From the NCBI GenBank assembly GCA_016721435.1, contig JADKIC010000004.1:186001-250000 (forward strand): a DNA stretch of 64,000 nt, in the 5' to 3' direction. The translations under genes were made by a program, and so were the position numbers. Below the pieces are notes generated by a model that searched no databases, was not told the origin of the DNA, and saw only the letters and a list, made by a program, of their open reading frames with translations. Of this stretch, positions 44,330-53,241 are shown piece by piece. The number at the start of each line of letters is the position of its first letter. Position 1 is the first letter of the stretch. This DNA is from Bacteroidota bacterium. Its GTDB lineage: Bacteria > Bacteroidota > Bacteroidia > AKYH767-A > OLB10.

Positions 44330-47300
44330 TTAAAAATCTAATCCTAAAGAAAAGTAGAAAATGCGTTCCTGGACTTCGCCATCATCCACTCCCCATGCCC
44401 AATCGGCGCGAAGGAAATAACCAAGCACCCTGCTGCGTAAACCAAAACCATATCCGCCCACAATTGGTTCTACTGTTTTTGTTACTGTAATGCTGATGGG
44501 GTTTCCATTGTAGTCTTTTCTGAACAGCGCATTGTTCTTGCTGTAAGGAGAGGTACCTGTCCATGCTGTACCAATATCGCCAAAGCCGATGATTTGAAAA
44601 TTGCGAATGAAATCAGAGCGGATGGGTTTATTGATGAGGTACTGAAAAATGGGAACACGAAGTTCACTGTTGATCAGCGCGAAGCTGTTGCCGTTACGGA
44701 TGTTCTGAATGAAGCCGCGCATATTGGTCGCTAAGGCCTGGAAGGAATAGATCTCCGTAGGGTCGACCTGAATATTGTAATTGAAATTATCCGTCGGGAC
44801 AAACGCGTTGTCTGTAGATCCTAAATAGTAAATTAATTTTCGGCTACCCAACGATGTACTTGCTGCAAAGCGGTTGGCCCATATAATTTGCCGGTGGACT
44901 TTTAAGTAATGTCTGAAATCTGCTCCGAAAACAGAAAGCGTGGAGTTGTCTTCATCCACTTGCTTAAAAAGTTCCGCGAATATTTTATAGCGCACGCCAT
45001 TGTAAAGATTGAGTCCGGTAGTGATGGTATTGTCATATACAAATTCTCCTCTGACAGAAGCCCAGTTCTGGTATTGATTGGGGAAGGAGAGATTGAAGAG
45101 ATCGGTACTCAATGTGGTCAGGCGATCGTGGCGGTAGGCAGCAGTTCCTCTGAGACTCGTGAGATCATTGAAAGGCCAGCGCACATTGTATTCCACTTCA
45201 TGTGTGTGAATTCGGTACAAGGAGAATCGGCTTACTTCTTCGCGTCCCTGACGGTAGAAGGAGATTTGTTTGTCGAGCCGGCGCTTGAGGTTTTCGAAAC
45301 TGATATAATATTCATTCGAATTCAAGTTGCCGCTGAGACGAAATCCACCCACCATGCGGTAATCATCTAACAAATCATTCACACCGATTTTGAAGAGGGC
45401 ATTGAGTCCGGGATAAAAATAAACAGCACCACCGGTATACGTCTGATAGGTTTCGTTGAGGAGATTGTTATCTAACTGTGTGAGCAAATAACTGGGTGCG
45501 AAGGCAAGCTCGTAGTTACGTTGTTTAGGTAGGAGGTAGGAGGTGGTATCGGGTCCGGTCATTGCTCCTGCCAGTGTGGGGGTGCCCGAATCGAAATCGC
45601 TCGCTAGCAGTGGATCTGCCATCAGCGAATCAACTTTTGGTTTTACTTCAGCAGGTTTTTCCTTTTTGGATTTCTTTCTGGGGAAATCAGACTGGAAGAC
45701 ATAGTTGTTGATGTCAATGGCACTGCTGTCCTGTTTTTTATTGCTATCCGATGTTTCACTGCTCTTCGTTTGATCAATCACCTTGATGCCACCTCCCGAA
45801 TTACTGCTACCAGCGCTGTTGCTGCTGCTTCTGATGCCGGAGTTTCTGTCCAGCTTAAAGCGCAAGCCGGTTTTTTTCAGCGGTGTGGTGGAAAGGGAAT
45901 CAGCCGTTGGTGATGGACTGAGATAAATGCTGTATCGCGAATCAATACGCATCAATTCGGCATAGCGGGTGGTGCGGCTATTGATATCGTGTTGCAAAAC
46001 ATTTCGCTTGTAATCACTTTGCGGACCTGCGTTCACGATATAACGGTAGTGGATAACCGTATCAATGTAGGCGATAGCACTATCCAAAGTAGAAACGTAT
46101 CTGTTGATAATACCATTCTCATCGCTGAGGTAACTGAAATGCGAAGAATCAATCATCAGCGGTGCGGTTTCGTTCACACCGAGTGTATTGATGAACCGAA
46201 GAAGTTGTGCCGATTTGCTGATATTATCAAAAAAGAAGATGTCGGTGGAGGAGGGGCGATCCAGTTCCGCAGCCTGACGAATGGGTGTCGGGCGTAAGGT
46301 GTCTTCATCTCTTGTGGAATTAAAGGCGATGTAGCGGTCGTTCATCACGTAGCGGGGAGAGAAGTCATCCCAACGGTCCTTGGTATGTTGCACGTAGGTC
46401 TTCGTGCGCGGGCTAAAAGTAAAAATATCCGACTGCCCTTTTTGTACAGCGGAGAGGACAATTTCTGATCCGGAGGAGGAGTAGGAGAAGTCGAGGACTT
46501 TATCGAAGTAAAAGAATTTATTGGTTTCTTTTTTAATTCTTTTTCCCGGTGTATAATAATCCAACCAGAGCTTTCCCTTTTTTTCTTTTACCGCGGAGAG
46601 GTATCTTCCCGAAGGATGCCAGGCTAAAGTAGGATAACTAAGATCCATGGTCTGGTTCACAGATTTATAGCCGCCTTTCGCCATTTTCTTCCGCTTCTTC
46701 TCCCGCACATCATAGAGCCAGATTTTATATTTCCCCAGGTCATTGGTCACATAAGCCACCTGATTTCCATCCGGACTCACCCGCACCTGACTGATATAGC
46801 GCCCTTGTTTCTTTAAGGTATAGATAGGTTTGCCGGGAGGGAGAACTCTGTTTTTATCATCTTCCGTATAACTCTGCCTGTAGTATTCGAGCCAGTTTTT
46901 ACTGATTTCCTTCATCGGAACCCCCAGCACATAGATAAAACCATTTTCAATGTTGCGGTTGATGCGCGTCATGTACAGCAAATTCGACACAGAGCTGGTT
47001 CCATACGTTTCAATCACATAATTCCAGAGGGAGCTCCCCGCAAACTGCGCTTCGGTGCCGGTCAGGTTACTGAAATTCCGGTATTTCCTGCTCATGATCG
47101 CGTCGCGCATCCTTCCATCTTCCTCCGCCGTCCAGCCTTTCGAGACATAAGCCACGAGTCCGCTGACGAACCAATCGGGTAGATTCAGCAATACCGAGGC
47201 CTGCAATCGGTCCTTGATACTTCCTCCATACATGAGTTGGTTGATCATGACCTGCGCCACACCCGCACGGATTTGCTCCCGAAAATGCCGGTAGTCGCCA

Positions 47301-47704
47301 TCGAAATACACTAAAATTTTACTGCCGACAATGCGGGTCAGTCCACCGGTATTGGTATTCTGCTCTTCCCCTTCAAGTCCGATGTTACTTTGTTTCAGGT
47401 CAGTAAGGCGATTGTAAATCATAAACTGAAAGCGACCGTTGATTCTATAGTCGAAGAGTTTCTCGATTTCGGCGATATCTGCCTCTGCGGTGCGACCGGC
47501 ATAAATGGCCAGCTCTTGACCACCGAGGTAGAAATAAGTATCGAAGCCTTTGAAACGATAGAAGGTCCAGAGAAAATCATTGTATTGCACCCTGCTTTTG
47601 CCAAAATTCATCTGCACACCACGCGTAAACTGAGCCTCAGCAGCGGGTGTTGACAGTAGTAAGACCAATACAAGGGTCAGTCGGCGCAAAAGAAGTTGAA
47701 CCAT
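44330..47704 (-). CDS. TolB-propeller protein with peptidase-MA-like N-domain and outer-membrane barrel
   Basis: The 1,124-aa product has a signal peptide (LVLVLLLSTPAAEAQ). The N-terminal domain (about residues 30-290) resembles the peptidase-MA/gluzincin fold but the site that should hold HExxH reads REQIRAGVAQVMINQLMYG, so it is probably not catalytic. A TolB/PD40-like beta-propeller follows (ISQVRVSPDGNQVAYVTNDL; PTLAWHPSGRYLSAV), then a Ser/Lys-rich linker (about 640-700). The last 400 residues look like an outer-membrane barrel ending in FYFSLGLDF. Bacteroidota genomes carry conserved proteins with this layout, often annotated as TolB, but the role is unknown. It is divergent from gldC. 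Confidence 0.8.
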   Translation of the reverse strand: MVQLLLRRLTLVLVLLLSTPAAEAQFTRGVQMNFGKSRVQYNDFLWTFYRFKGFDTYFYLGGQELAIYAGRTAEADIAEIEKLFDYRINGRFQFMIYNRLTDLKQSNIGLEGEEQNTNTGGLTRIVGSKILVYFDGDYRHFREQIRAGVAQVMINQLMYGGSIKDRLQASVLLNLPDWFVSGLVAYVSKGWTAEEDGRMRDAIMSRKYRNFSNLTGTEAQFAGSSLWNYVIETYGTSSVSNLLYMTRINRNIENGFIYVLGVPMKEISKNWLEYYRQSYTEDDKNRVLPPGKPIYTLKKQGRYISQVRVSPDGNQVAYVTNDLGKYKIWLYDVREKKRKKMAKGGYKSVNQTMDLSYPTLAWHPSGRYLSAVKEKKGKLWLDYYTPGKRIKKETNKFFYFDKVLDFSYSSSGSEIVLSAVQKGQSDIFTFSPRTKTYVQHTKDRWDDFSPRYVMNDRYIAFNSTRDEDTLRPTPIRQAAELDRPSSTDIFFFDNISKSAQLLRFINTLGVNETAPLMIDSSHFSYLSDENGIINRYVSTLDSAIAYIDTVIHYRYIVNAGPQSDYKRNVLQHDINSRTTRYAELMRIDSRYSIYLSPSPTADSLSTTPLKKTGLRFKLDRNSGIRSSSNSAGSSNSGGGIKVIDQTKSSETSDSNKKQDSSAIDINNYVFQSDFPRKKSKKEKPAEVKPKVDSLMADPLLASDFDSGTPTLAGAMTGPDTTSYLLPKQRNYELAFAPSYLLTQLDNNLLNETYQTYTGGAVYFYPGLNALFKIGVNDLLDDYRMVGGFRLSGNLNSNEYYISFENLKRRLDKQISFYRQGREEVSRFSLYRIHTHEVEYNVRWPFNDLTSLRGTAAYRHDRLTTLSTDLFNLSFPNQYQNWASVRGEFVYDNTITTGLNLYNGVRYKIFAELFKQVDEDNSTLSVFGADFRHYLKVHRQIIWANRFAASTSLGSRKLIYYLGSTDNAFVPTDNFNYNIQVDPTEIYSFQALATNMRGFIQNIRNGNSFALINSELRVPIFQYLINKPIRSDFIRNFQIIGFGDIGTAWTGTSPYSKNNALFRKDYNGNPISITVTKTVEPIVGGYGFGLRSRVLGYFLRADWAWGVDDGEVQERIFYFSLGLDF

Positions 47705-47768
47705 AGAATCGCTCCTGCGAAGTTAGGCATTTTAATATCTGATTTGTTACGAACCTTAACTTTAAACG

Positions 47769-47798
47769 TTTCTATATACCCTGTATTGCCTACTTTTG
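47769..47798 (+). promoter_or_regulatory. Promoter of gldC-engB
   Basis: TTTC (47769-47772) and TACTTTTG (47791-47798) are 18 bases apart. The -7 box is perfect. The gldC start lies 23 bases downstream. Confidence 0.5.
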
Positions 47799-47821
47799 AC
47801 AACTCTCTGACTGAAGCAACC

Positions 47822-48184
47822 ATGTCTATCAATACCACTATCTCCCGCCGATCAGAAATTAAAGTCGCGGTGGAACTCAATGAAGAAAAGCAGCCCGTTG
47901 GCCTTCAATGGCATGCAGAAGATGCCGGCCTCCAGGGCGAAAAACCCGCCAAAGCCATGATGCTCGCCTTATGGGATAAAAACGACCAAAGCACCATGCG
48001 CATCGACCTCTGGACCCATGAAATGACGGTAGAGGAAATGGAGTTCTTCATGTACGAAACCCTCGCCTCCCTCGCCGATACCTACGAACGCTCCACCAGC
48101 GACAAAGAAATGGCCAAAGAAATCAAAGCCTTCGCGCATAAGTTTGGCAAGGAAAAAAAGTCATTAAGTGAAAGTTTACCATGA
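47822..48184 (+). CDS. gldC: Gliding motility-associated protein GldC
   Basis: The 120-aa product (from ATG 47822, MSINTTISRRSEIKVAVELN) matches GldC: a compact beta/alpha protein with VPVGLQWHAEDAG-like PVGLQWHAEDAG, KAMMLALWDKNDQSTMRIDLW, and EMTVEEMEFFMYETLASLADTYERST. There is no signal peptide, so it is cytoplasmic. GldC is found with the gliding/T9SS machinery in Bacteroidota but is an accessory factor. The stop TGA overlaps an ATG as ATGA, which is probably the original start of engB. Confidence 0.92.
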   Translation: MSINTTISRRSEIKVAVELNEEKQPVGLQWHAEDAGLQGEKPAKAMMLALWDKNDQSTMRIDLWTHEMTVEEMEFFMYETLASLADTYERSTSDKEMAKEIKAFAHKFGKEKKSLSESLP

Positions 48185-48713
48185 AGCAGAATCGCGAAAA
48201 GTGAATGTCGGAAAATCATCGCTCATCAATTGCCTTGTTGGAAGAAAGGAATTAGCCCATACCTCCTCCAATCCCGGGAAGACGCAAACCATCAATCATT
48301 ATTTTATTAATAAGTCCTGGTACCTCGTGGATTTGCCCGGTTATGGATATGCCAAAGTTGCGCAAACAATGCGGGCCGAATGGGAGAAGACCTTGTATAA
48401 ATACCTCGGCAAACGGGAAAATCTGATGAATGTTTTTGTGCTTGTAGATCGACGCATCGACCCGCAAAAAAGTGATCTGACATTTTTAAATAAATTAGGT
48501 CAGCATGGATTACCGGTTTCCGTAGTCTTCACCAAGACCGATAAAATGGGCAAAGTCAACCTCGAAGATAACATCCAAAAATTCAAAGATGCCATGCTGG
48601 AGTACTGGGAAGAAGCACCACCCTTTTTCATCACCTCCGCCGAAAAAGGTACCGGTCGCATGGAGTTGTTGAAATATATTGATGTGATTACGAAGGGGTG
48701 GAAGAAATTGTGA
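48168..48713 (+). CDS. engB: Ribosome-biogenesis GTPase EngB/YsxC, N-terminus damaged
   Basis: EngB assists late assembly of the large ribosomal subunit. Present are NVGKSSLIN (G1), GKTQTINHYF (G2), VDLPGYGYAKV (G3), VFTKTDK (G4) and FFITSAEKGTGR (G5). The usual 20-30 residues before G1, including the SAxF strand and GRS preceding NVGKSS, are missing: the frame reads SRKVNVGKS, without the first P-loop glycine. An ATG overlapping the gldC stop (48181) is out of frame with the body after seven codons. A deletion of about 60-75 bases or an assembly collapse at 48185-48205 is the likeliest cause. The GTG at 48168 is a nominal start only. Confidence 0.85.
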   Translation: MKVYHEAESRKVNVGKSSLINCLVGRKELAHTSSNPGKTQTINHYFINKSWYLVDLPGYGYAKVAQTMRAEWEKTLYKYLGKRENLMNVFVLVDRRIDPQKSDLTFLNKLGQHGLPVSVVFTKTDKMGKVNLEDNIQKFKDAMLEYWEEAPPFFITSAEKGTGRMELLKYIDVITKGWKKL

Positions 48714-48748
48714 TGCATACATCGTGATGGATATATCGTGGTGCCTAC

Positions 48749-48776
48749 GTAATGACAGGTCGCGACCTGTCATTAC
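48749..48776. repeat. 28-bp perfect palindrome of the TGACAGGTCGCGACCTGTCA family
   Basis: The 20-bp core is at 48753-48772, and the palindrome extends four bases on each side (GTAA...TTAC). It lies 35 bases after the engB stop codon. It is not followed by a T run, so it is not a standard terminator. Confidence 0.9.
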
Positions 48777-48959
48777 CACAAAATCCCGTAGGGATGCCAT
48801 TATTATAGAAAAAGAATCCATCAAAACCTAGCCCTGTAAGTGCGACATACAAGGGTTCAACCCTTCCCGTAAATTTTTATCTGATTCGTCAAAATCAAAT
48901 TCTTATTTCACCTTCTCCATGCTAAAAATCCGTAGCTTTATATCACAAAATATTACCGC

Positions 48960-50192
48960 ATGATTCGGCTAATCCTCATTTTCATTTTTTTCACAACGGC
49001 ACTTTCTGCCCAGTTTACAGATAGATACTGGGCATTCGGTGATAGTGCTGCCATAGATTTTAAAAATTTGATTAATCCACAACCAACCTATAGTGTTTTA
49101 CAATCTAGGGGTACTTGCGCAAGTATTTGTGATAGCAATGGAGATCTTCTATTTTATTGTGGAACTCCTTATGTTTACCAATGGAGGTTACCAACATTTA
49201 ATTATACCTATGGCTACGTTGTAAATAAGGCACATCAATTAATGGATAAAGGTGATTCAATTGTTGGTACTCTCTGGTATCAAGAAATGGTAATAGTACC
49301 GGATCCTACAAACATTAATCGTTTTATATTTTGTGCTGGTCAACGAGTGTTAACCAGGACTTTATTATTCAATTGTTGATTTATCATTTAATGGTGGATT
49401 AGGAAAAGTAATACAAAGAATGTTCAGTTAAGAAATGATCAAATCAATAATTTAGGAAGCCCCTTACAATGGTGCTGGGGTTTTGAAATATCACCCAATG
49501 AAAGCAAATTGTATATTTCTCAGATATATCAAACGTTTAATCAGGATACAGGATACCTGTATCAATTTGATTTAAATGCAACAAATTTTCTGGCCAGTGT
49601 TGATACTCTTGGCAACCTATTTATCACCTGATCTTCCAGGTTTATTAGAAATTGGTCCAGATGATAAAATATATCATAGTGTTCCACTTGGGCCGGTCAT
49701 GATACTTGCTTTAATTATCTATATTGTTATGGAACAGTAAATACAACTAATTCTAACCTTTCAGTAATAAATTCACCGGATAGCGCAGGAATTGCATGTG
49801 ATTATCAACCATTTCATTTTATCTTGGTGGACATAAGGCCTATACTGGCCTTCCCAACAACCACAACTATGAATTAGACACCTTACATGGATCACCCTTG
49901 TGATACACTTTCAGTTGGCTACCAAGACTTATTCCCTAAAAACAAAGAGTTGAAACTTTATTATGATAAATCCTGGCAAACGGTTTTTATTAACGCAGAA
50001 GAGTTACAAGGAAGACAAGCGATATTAGAGTTTTATAATATAAACGGGCAAATAATTGATCGCATTTCTTCCGGAACAGATGGAAGTTATTTTAGCAACA
50101 GCAGTTCATTTTCATCCCAGCCTGATGGTGTGTACATTGTTAGGTTAAGTACCGAGAAGGAAGTGTTAACGGGGAGATTTGTGAAATGGTAA
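48960..50192 (+). CDS. T9SS-sorted secreted protein, broken by several frameshifts
   Basis: The start gives a signal peptide (MIRLILIFIFFTTALSAQ) and then WAFGDSAAIDF and SICDSNGDLLFYCG, a pattern typical of Bacteroidota surface proteins with a propeller-like fold. Other frames continue it: WGFEISPNESKLYISQIYQT, LLEIGPDDKIYHSV, and TGLPNNHNYELDTLHGSPCDTL. The end is a T9SS type A sorting domain (LEFYNINGQIIDRISS ... GVYIVRLSTEKEVLTGRFVKW). At least four or five frame changes lie between 49370 and 49890. The region is more AT-rich than its neighbours. It may be a pseudogene, or a gene that suffered more errors because of its A/T runs; I favour a mixture. Confidence 0.7.
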
Positions 50193-50215
50193 CAGGTCGT
50201 ATCGTCGGTATGTAG

Positions 50216-50426
50216 TGACAGGTCGCGACCTGTCGACTGTCGTGGGGTGTATCGTCGGTATGTAGTGACAGGTCGCGACCTGTCACCGTTTAAATATGAA
50301 AAATTTTATTAGGATGTAGATAATTCGTTTCCCCGCACTGTAGCCGCGTTACATGTAACGCGGCTACAGGCGGGATATGGTTGGTGACAGGTTGGTGACA
50401 GATGGGTGACAGGTCGCGACCTGTCA
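50216..50426. repeat. Three palindrome copies and a 32-bp palindrome between convergent genes
   Basis: Copies of TGACAGGTCGCGACCTGTCA start at 50216 (last base differs), 50266 and 50407. The first two sit in a 50-base direct repeat (GTATCGTCGGTATGTAGTGA). A different, perfect 32-bp palindrome, CTGTAGCCGCGTTACA joined to its reverse complement, spans 50338-50369. Short GGTGACAG pieces fill 50380-50410. The final copy supplies the TAG stop codon of glsB at 50427-50429. Confidence 0.9.
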
Positions 50427-51374
50427 CTACGACGACGACGACGATGGCCTATACGTCTTCACATGCCTTTCTTTCTTTGTTTCGTAAATATCGGCGAGGG
50501 TGACTAATATTCCCGTTTCTTCTACTTCACCAAAATGATCATTGAGCGCGGTGCCAAAGGTGCGCATGGTGGCACTGAGGTTCATGTAGGCGTTTACCAG
50601 AGGTGGAATGTTTTCACCGAGCGCACGGACATGCTGATTTAATACGCGATGTCCTTCTTTGTAATCGAGTCCGTGGAGTTCTTTTTCAAATGCGCTTACA
50701 TCGCTGGTGACAGGCAATGCTTTAATAGGAGTGACGAGCTGATCCTTATCCGGAAAATAATGTTGCATAAAATGGAGGATCATATCTCTGGCGAGTAAAT
50801 TAAAATGCCGGTACATGGTGACTTTTCCAAAGAAGTATTTTATGTCGGCATGATCTACATGGATAGCGCCAAGACCATCCCATAAATTATCAAGTGTAAA
50901 AAGTCCCTTCCTGTTTTCGGGGCGTGGTTGGTATTTGGGTTGTACAAATGATCTTCCGAGTTCAATGGTATAGGGCAAATATTCTTTCAAAAATTTTTCT
51001 GAGAAATGAAACAGTTCTGCTGTGGCCAGTTCGAGTACGCCATGTTCATCTCTCCCCGCATCTCCGCAACGGATAAAACGATAACCGCCCATAATTTCTT
51101 TTTCTTCCGGATTCCACGCGATCAATTGTTCATAGCAGTTGTCGCAGGTGTCGAAGGTGTCGAGGTCGCAATCCAATCCTGTTCCTCCTCCCGCATCTCT
51201 GAAAGTAATCTCCCGCAAACGCCCGATCTCCCTCAGGACATTAGGTGCATTGTGCGCGTTGATGATATAGAGTTGATTGGAACCGTTGTTGGTGACCCGT
51301 ACAAAACGTTCTGTACTCAGCTCTTTTTCTAATAACTCGAGGGGAATGGGAGGAATTATGTTTTGCATATTCAT
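50427..51374 (-). CDS. glsB: GlsB-like N-acyltransferase (glycine/ornithine lipid synthesis)
   Basis: The product is an autoinducer-synthase/OlsB-type GNAT enzyme: LREIGRLREITFRDAGGGTG at the N-terminus, MGGYRFIRCGD, and YTIELGRSFVQPKYQ. Such enzymes put a 3-hydroxy fatty acyl chain on the amino group of glycine or ornithine. With the adjacent O-acyltransferase it forms the GlsB-GlsA pair known from Bacteroides glycine lipids. The start at 51374 overlaps the glsA stop (TGATG). The last residues are PSSSSS, encoded by TCG repeats running into a palindromic repeat that provides the stop, so the C-terminus looks newly made. Length is 315 aa. Confidence 0.85.
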   Translation of the reverse strand: MNMQNIIPPIPLELLEKELSTERFVRVTNNGSNQLYIINAHNAPNVLREIGRLREITFRDAGGGTGLDCDLDTFDTCDNCYEQLIAWNPEEKEIMGGYRFIRCGDAGRDEHGVLELATAELFHFSEKFLKEYLPYTIELGRSFVQPKYQPRPENRKGLFTLDNLWDGLGAIHVDHADIKYFFGKVTMYRHFNLLARDMILHFMQHYFPDKDQLVTPIKALPVTSDVSAFEKELHGLDYKEGHRVLNQHVRALGENIPPLVNAYMNLSATMRTFGTALNDHFGEVEETGILVTLADIYETKKERHVKTYRPSSSSS

Positions 51375-52224
51375 CAGGGTCGGAAGTCGTCCGTTCCTTC
51401 GGCTAAAGTATAAATATGCTCCTTAACTTTTTGCGCCCAATCGTGATCATTGTACTGTTCGTTGAAAAGTTCATAGGAAAGGGGCTTGCCGATTTTAATG
51501 TGAATGTTTTTCCCCAACTGATGGTACATCTCATCCATCAGATAAAGCATTTCGATATTGGCCTTTATCCCCAGCTTCCCTCTCCATCGCGCCAGATTAT
51601 AAAAGAAGTTGGAATTTCTCCCGGCAATATGAACCGGAATGATATTGCGTTTGTATTTTTTTGCCTTGACAATAAAACTCTTTTTCCAGGTCAGATCCCT
51701 GATCAATCCGTTGTTTTGTTTTCGGGAGACCAATCCGGCGGGAAATATCAAGAGCGACCCTTCCCCGGCGTAGTAGCCATCTATTTTATCCAGGACCTCA
51801 CTGGTGTTTTTTCCATGTTTGTTGACACCCACAAAAATGGTATCCAGTTTTTAAGGTTTAGTAAAAGGTCGTTGACAATGAATTTCTGATCTCTGCGGAC
51901 CTTAGCCACCACTTGCAAAATAGCCATACCGTCAAGTCCGCCAATCGGGTGGTTGGAAGCAATGATGCAGCCGCCTTCTTTCGGAATGTTCTCCAACCCT
52001 TCATTGGTCACTTCCACACCGAATTCTTTAATGACTTCATCTACAAACTCATAGGACTGTTTGTCTCCATGCCGCCGGATGAAATCATTGATATGATCCT
52101 GATGAATAATTCGCTTTAAATATTTGATTATCAGTCCGGGCATCCATTTTAAAAGGGCCGGATTTTTACTGCGGATGACTTCTTCTAAATCAATTAATTT
52201 CTTTTGGGGGATGTCGACGCTCAT
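51374..52224 (-). CDS. glsA: GlsA-like O-acyltransferase (PlsC family), one frameshift
   Basis: The upstream half contains the acyltransferase motif in IIASNHPIGGLDGMAI and the downstream half has EGSLLIFPAGLVSRKQN, then IIPVHIAG. These are the lysophosphatidate-acyltransferase blocks I, III and IV. One T is missing near 51844-51846; restoring it gives LKNLDTIFVGVNKHGKNTSE and a protein of about 284 aa from ATG 52224 (MSVDIPQ). It adds the second, ester-linked acyl chain to the monoacyl amino-acid lipid made by GlsB. The two genes overlap and are transcribed glsA then glsB. Confidence 0.85.
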
Positions 52225-52254
52225 TGCTGAATTCAGTGGCCTAAAATACAGCAT

Positions 52255-52674
52255 CGCCCGCTAATCACCGGTTCGCCGGTTAAAAGCCGGAGATTTCTAC
52301 CCGTAATTTATCCAAAATGGAAGTGTTTGGGGCTAAAGTGGGAGAGATAATTTCGGGGCAAAAATATCAGTTACCTGTAAATCAATGATATGCATTTGTA
52401 TTCATTGCGGAGTCTCGGACGACTTTCATCAACTATTTCCGGGTCTTTTCTGCGGTAAAACCATAAGCTGGCAGATGTTCTCCGGTGAATCTTTAAAGGA
52501 ATTTAGCCTTAGTCTTATTCACTTCCCCTTGTTTATAAGTGACTAAAAATAAAATAGATAATCCTGTATTGGAGCTTATATTGGTGGGTTCCGGATCAAA
52601 TATATTTTGACATTTTTTCGATTTCTCCGGAAGCCCATGCAATAAAAGGCAGGGGTGAAAAGTTTTTAACAAAG
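52255..52674. other. Divergent control region upstream of mraZ
   Basis: About 420 bases between glsA and the MraZ boxes. A small hairpin (ACCGG TTCG CCGGT) lies at about 52266-52279, next to the glsA start side. No gene or large repeat was recognised. Confidence 0.4.
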
Positions 52675-52699
52675 TGGGGCAAAGTGGGATGAAGTGGTA
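52675..52699 (+). promoter_or_regulatory. MraZ operator: three TGGGN repeats at 10-bp period
   Basis: TGGGG (52675-52679), TGGGA (52685-52689) and TGGTA (52695-52699) are separated by five-base spacers (CAAAG, TGAAG). MraZ is known to bind three TGGGN boxes with five-base spacers upstream of its own gene. The spacing is exact, though the last box differs at one position. The boxes lie 57 bases before mraZ, so the dcw cluster is probably autorepressed by MraZ. Confidence 0.75.
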
Positions 52700-52755
52700 A
52701 ATTTTATTTTATTTTTACCACGTCAGTCACCAATCCGACCACAACCTAACCTATT

Positions 52756-53241
52756 ATGTCGCAATTCCAGGGAGAATTTGAATGCAAGCTTGACGCGAAA
52801 GGGCGTTTGAGTCTGCCTTCTGCGTTGCGCAAGCAAATGGCTCCCGAGGCGAAGGAGAAGTTTATGGTGAACAGGGGTTTTGAAAACTGTCTCGCTTTGT
52901 ATCCGATGGACGAGTGGCAGAAGATCAGTGACGAGATCAATAATTTGAATATGTACGTGGTGAAGAACCGCGAATTTGCCCGCTACTTTTTTCGTGGGGC
53001 GATGGAGTTGGAACTGGACGCAGCAGGTCGTATTCTGTTGCCGAAACGTATGCTCGAACATGCCGGTGTAAGCAAGGAGCTGGTGCTGTACGGATGGGGA
53101 AATAAAATCGAAATCTGGTCAGTGGAAGGCTATGCGAAGTTGCTGAAGGATGAGCCGAAAGATTTTGCTGCGTTGGCAGAGGAAGTAATGGGCAAGATAA
53201 ATTTAAATCGCGGAGGAGGTGGTGAACGTGGCTTATCATAA
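52756..53241 (+). CDS. mraZ: Transcriptional regulator MraZ
   Basis: MraZ is the DNA-binding regulator that heads the dcw cluster. The product has two SpoVT/AbrB-like swapped-hairpin domains: EFECKLDAKGRLSLPSALR and MELELDAAGRILLPKRML. Each ends in the DxxGRxxLP signature. The body is complete at about 161 aa, with a slightly longer Gly/Arg tail than usual that overlaps the rsmH start. Its operator lies directly upstream. Confidence 0.96.
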   Translation: MSQFQGEFECKLDAKGRLSLPSALRKQMAPEAKEKFMVNRGFENCLALYPMDEWQKISDEINNLNMYVVKNREFARYFFRGAMELELDAAGRILLPKRMLEHAGVSKELVLYGWGNKIEIWSVEGYAKLLKDEPKDFAALAEEVMGKINLNRGGGGERGLS

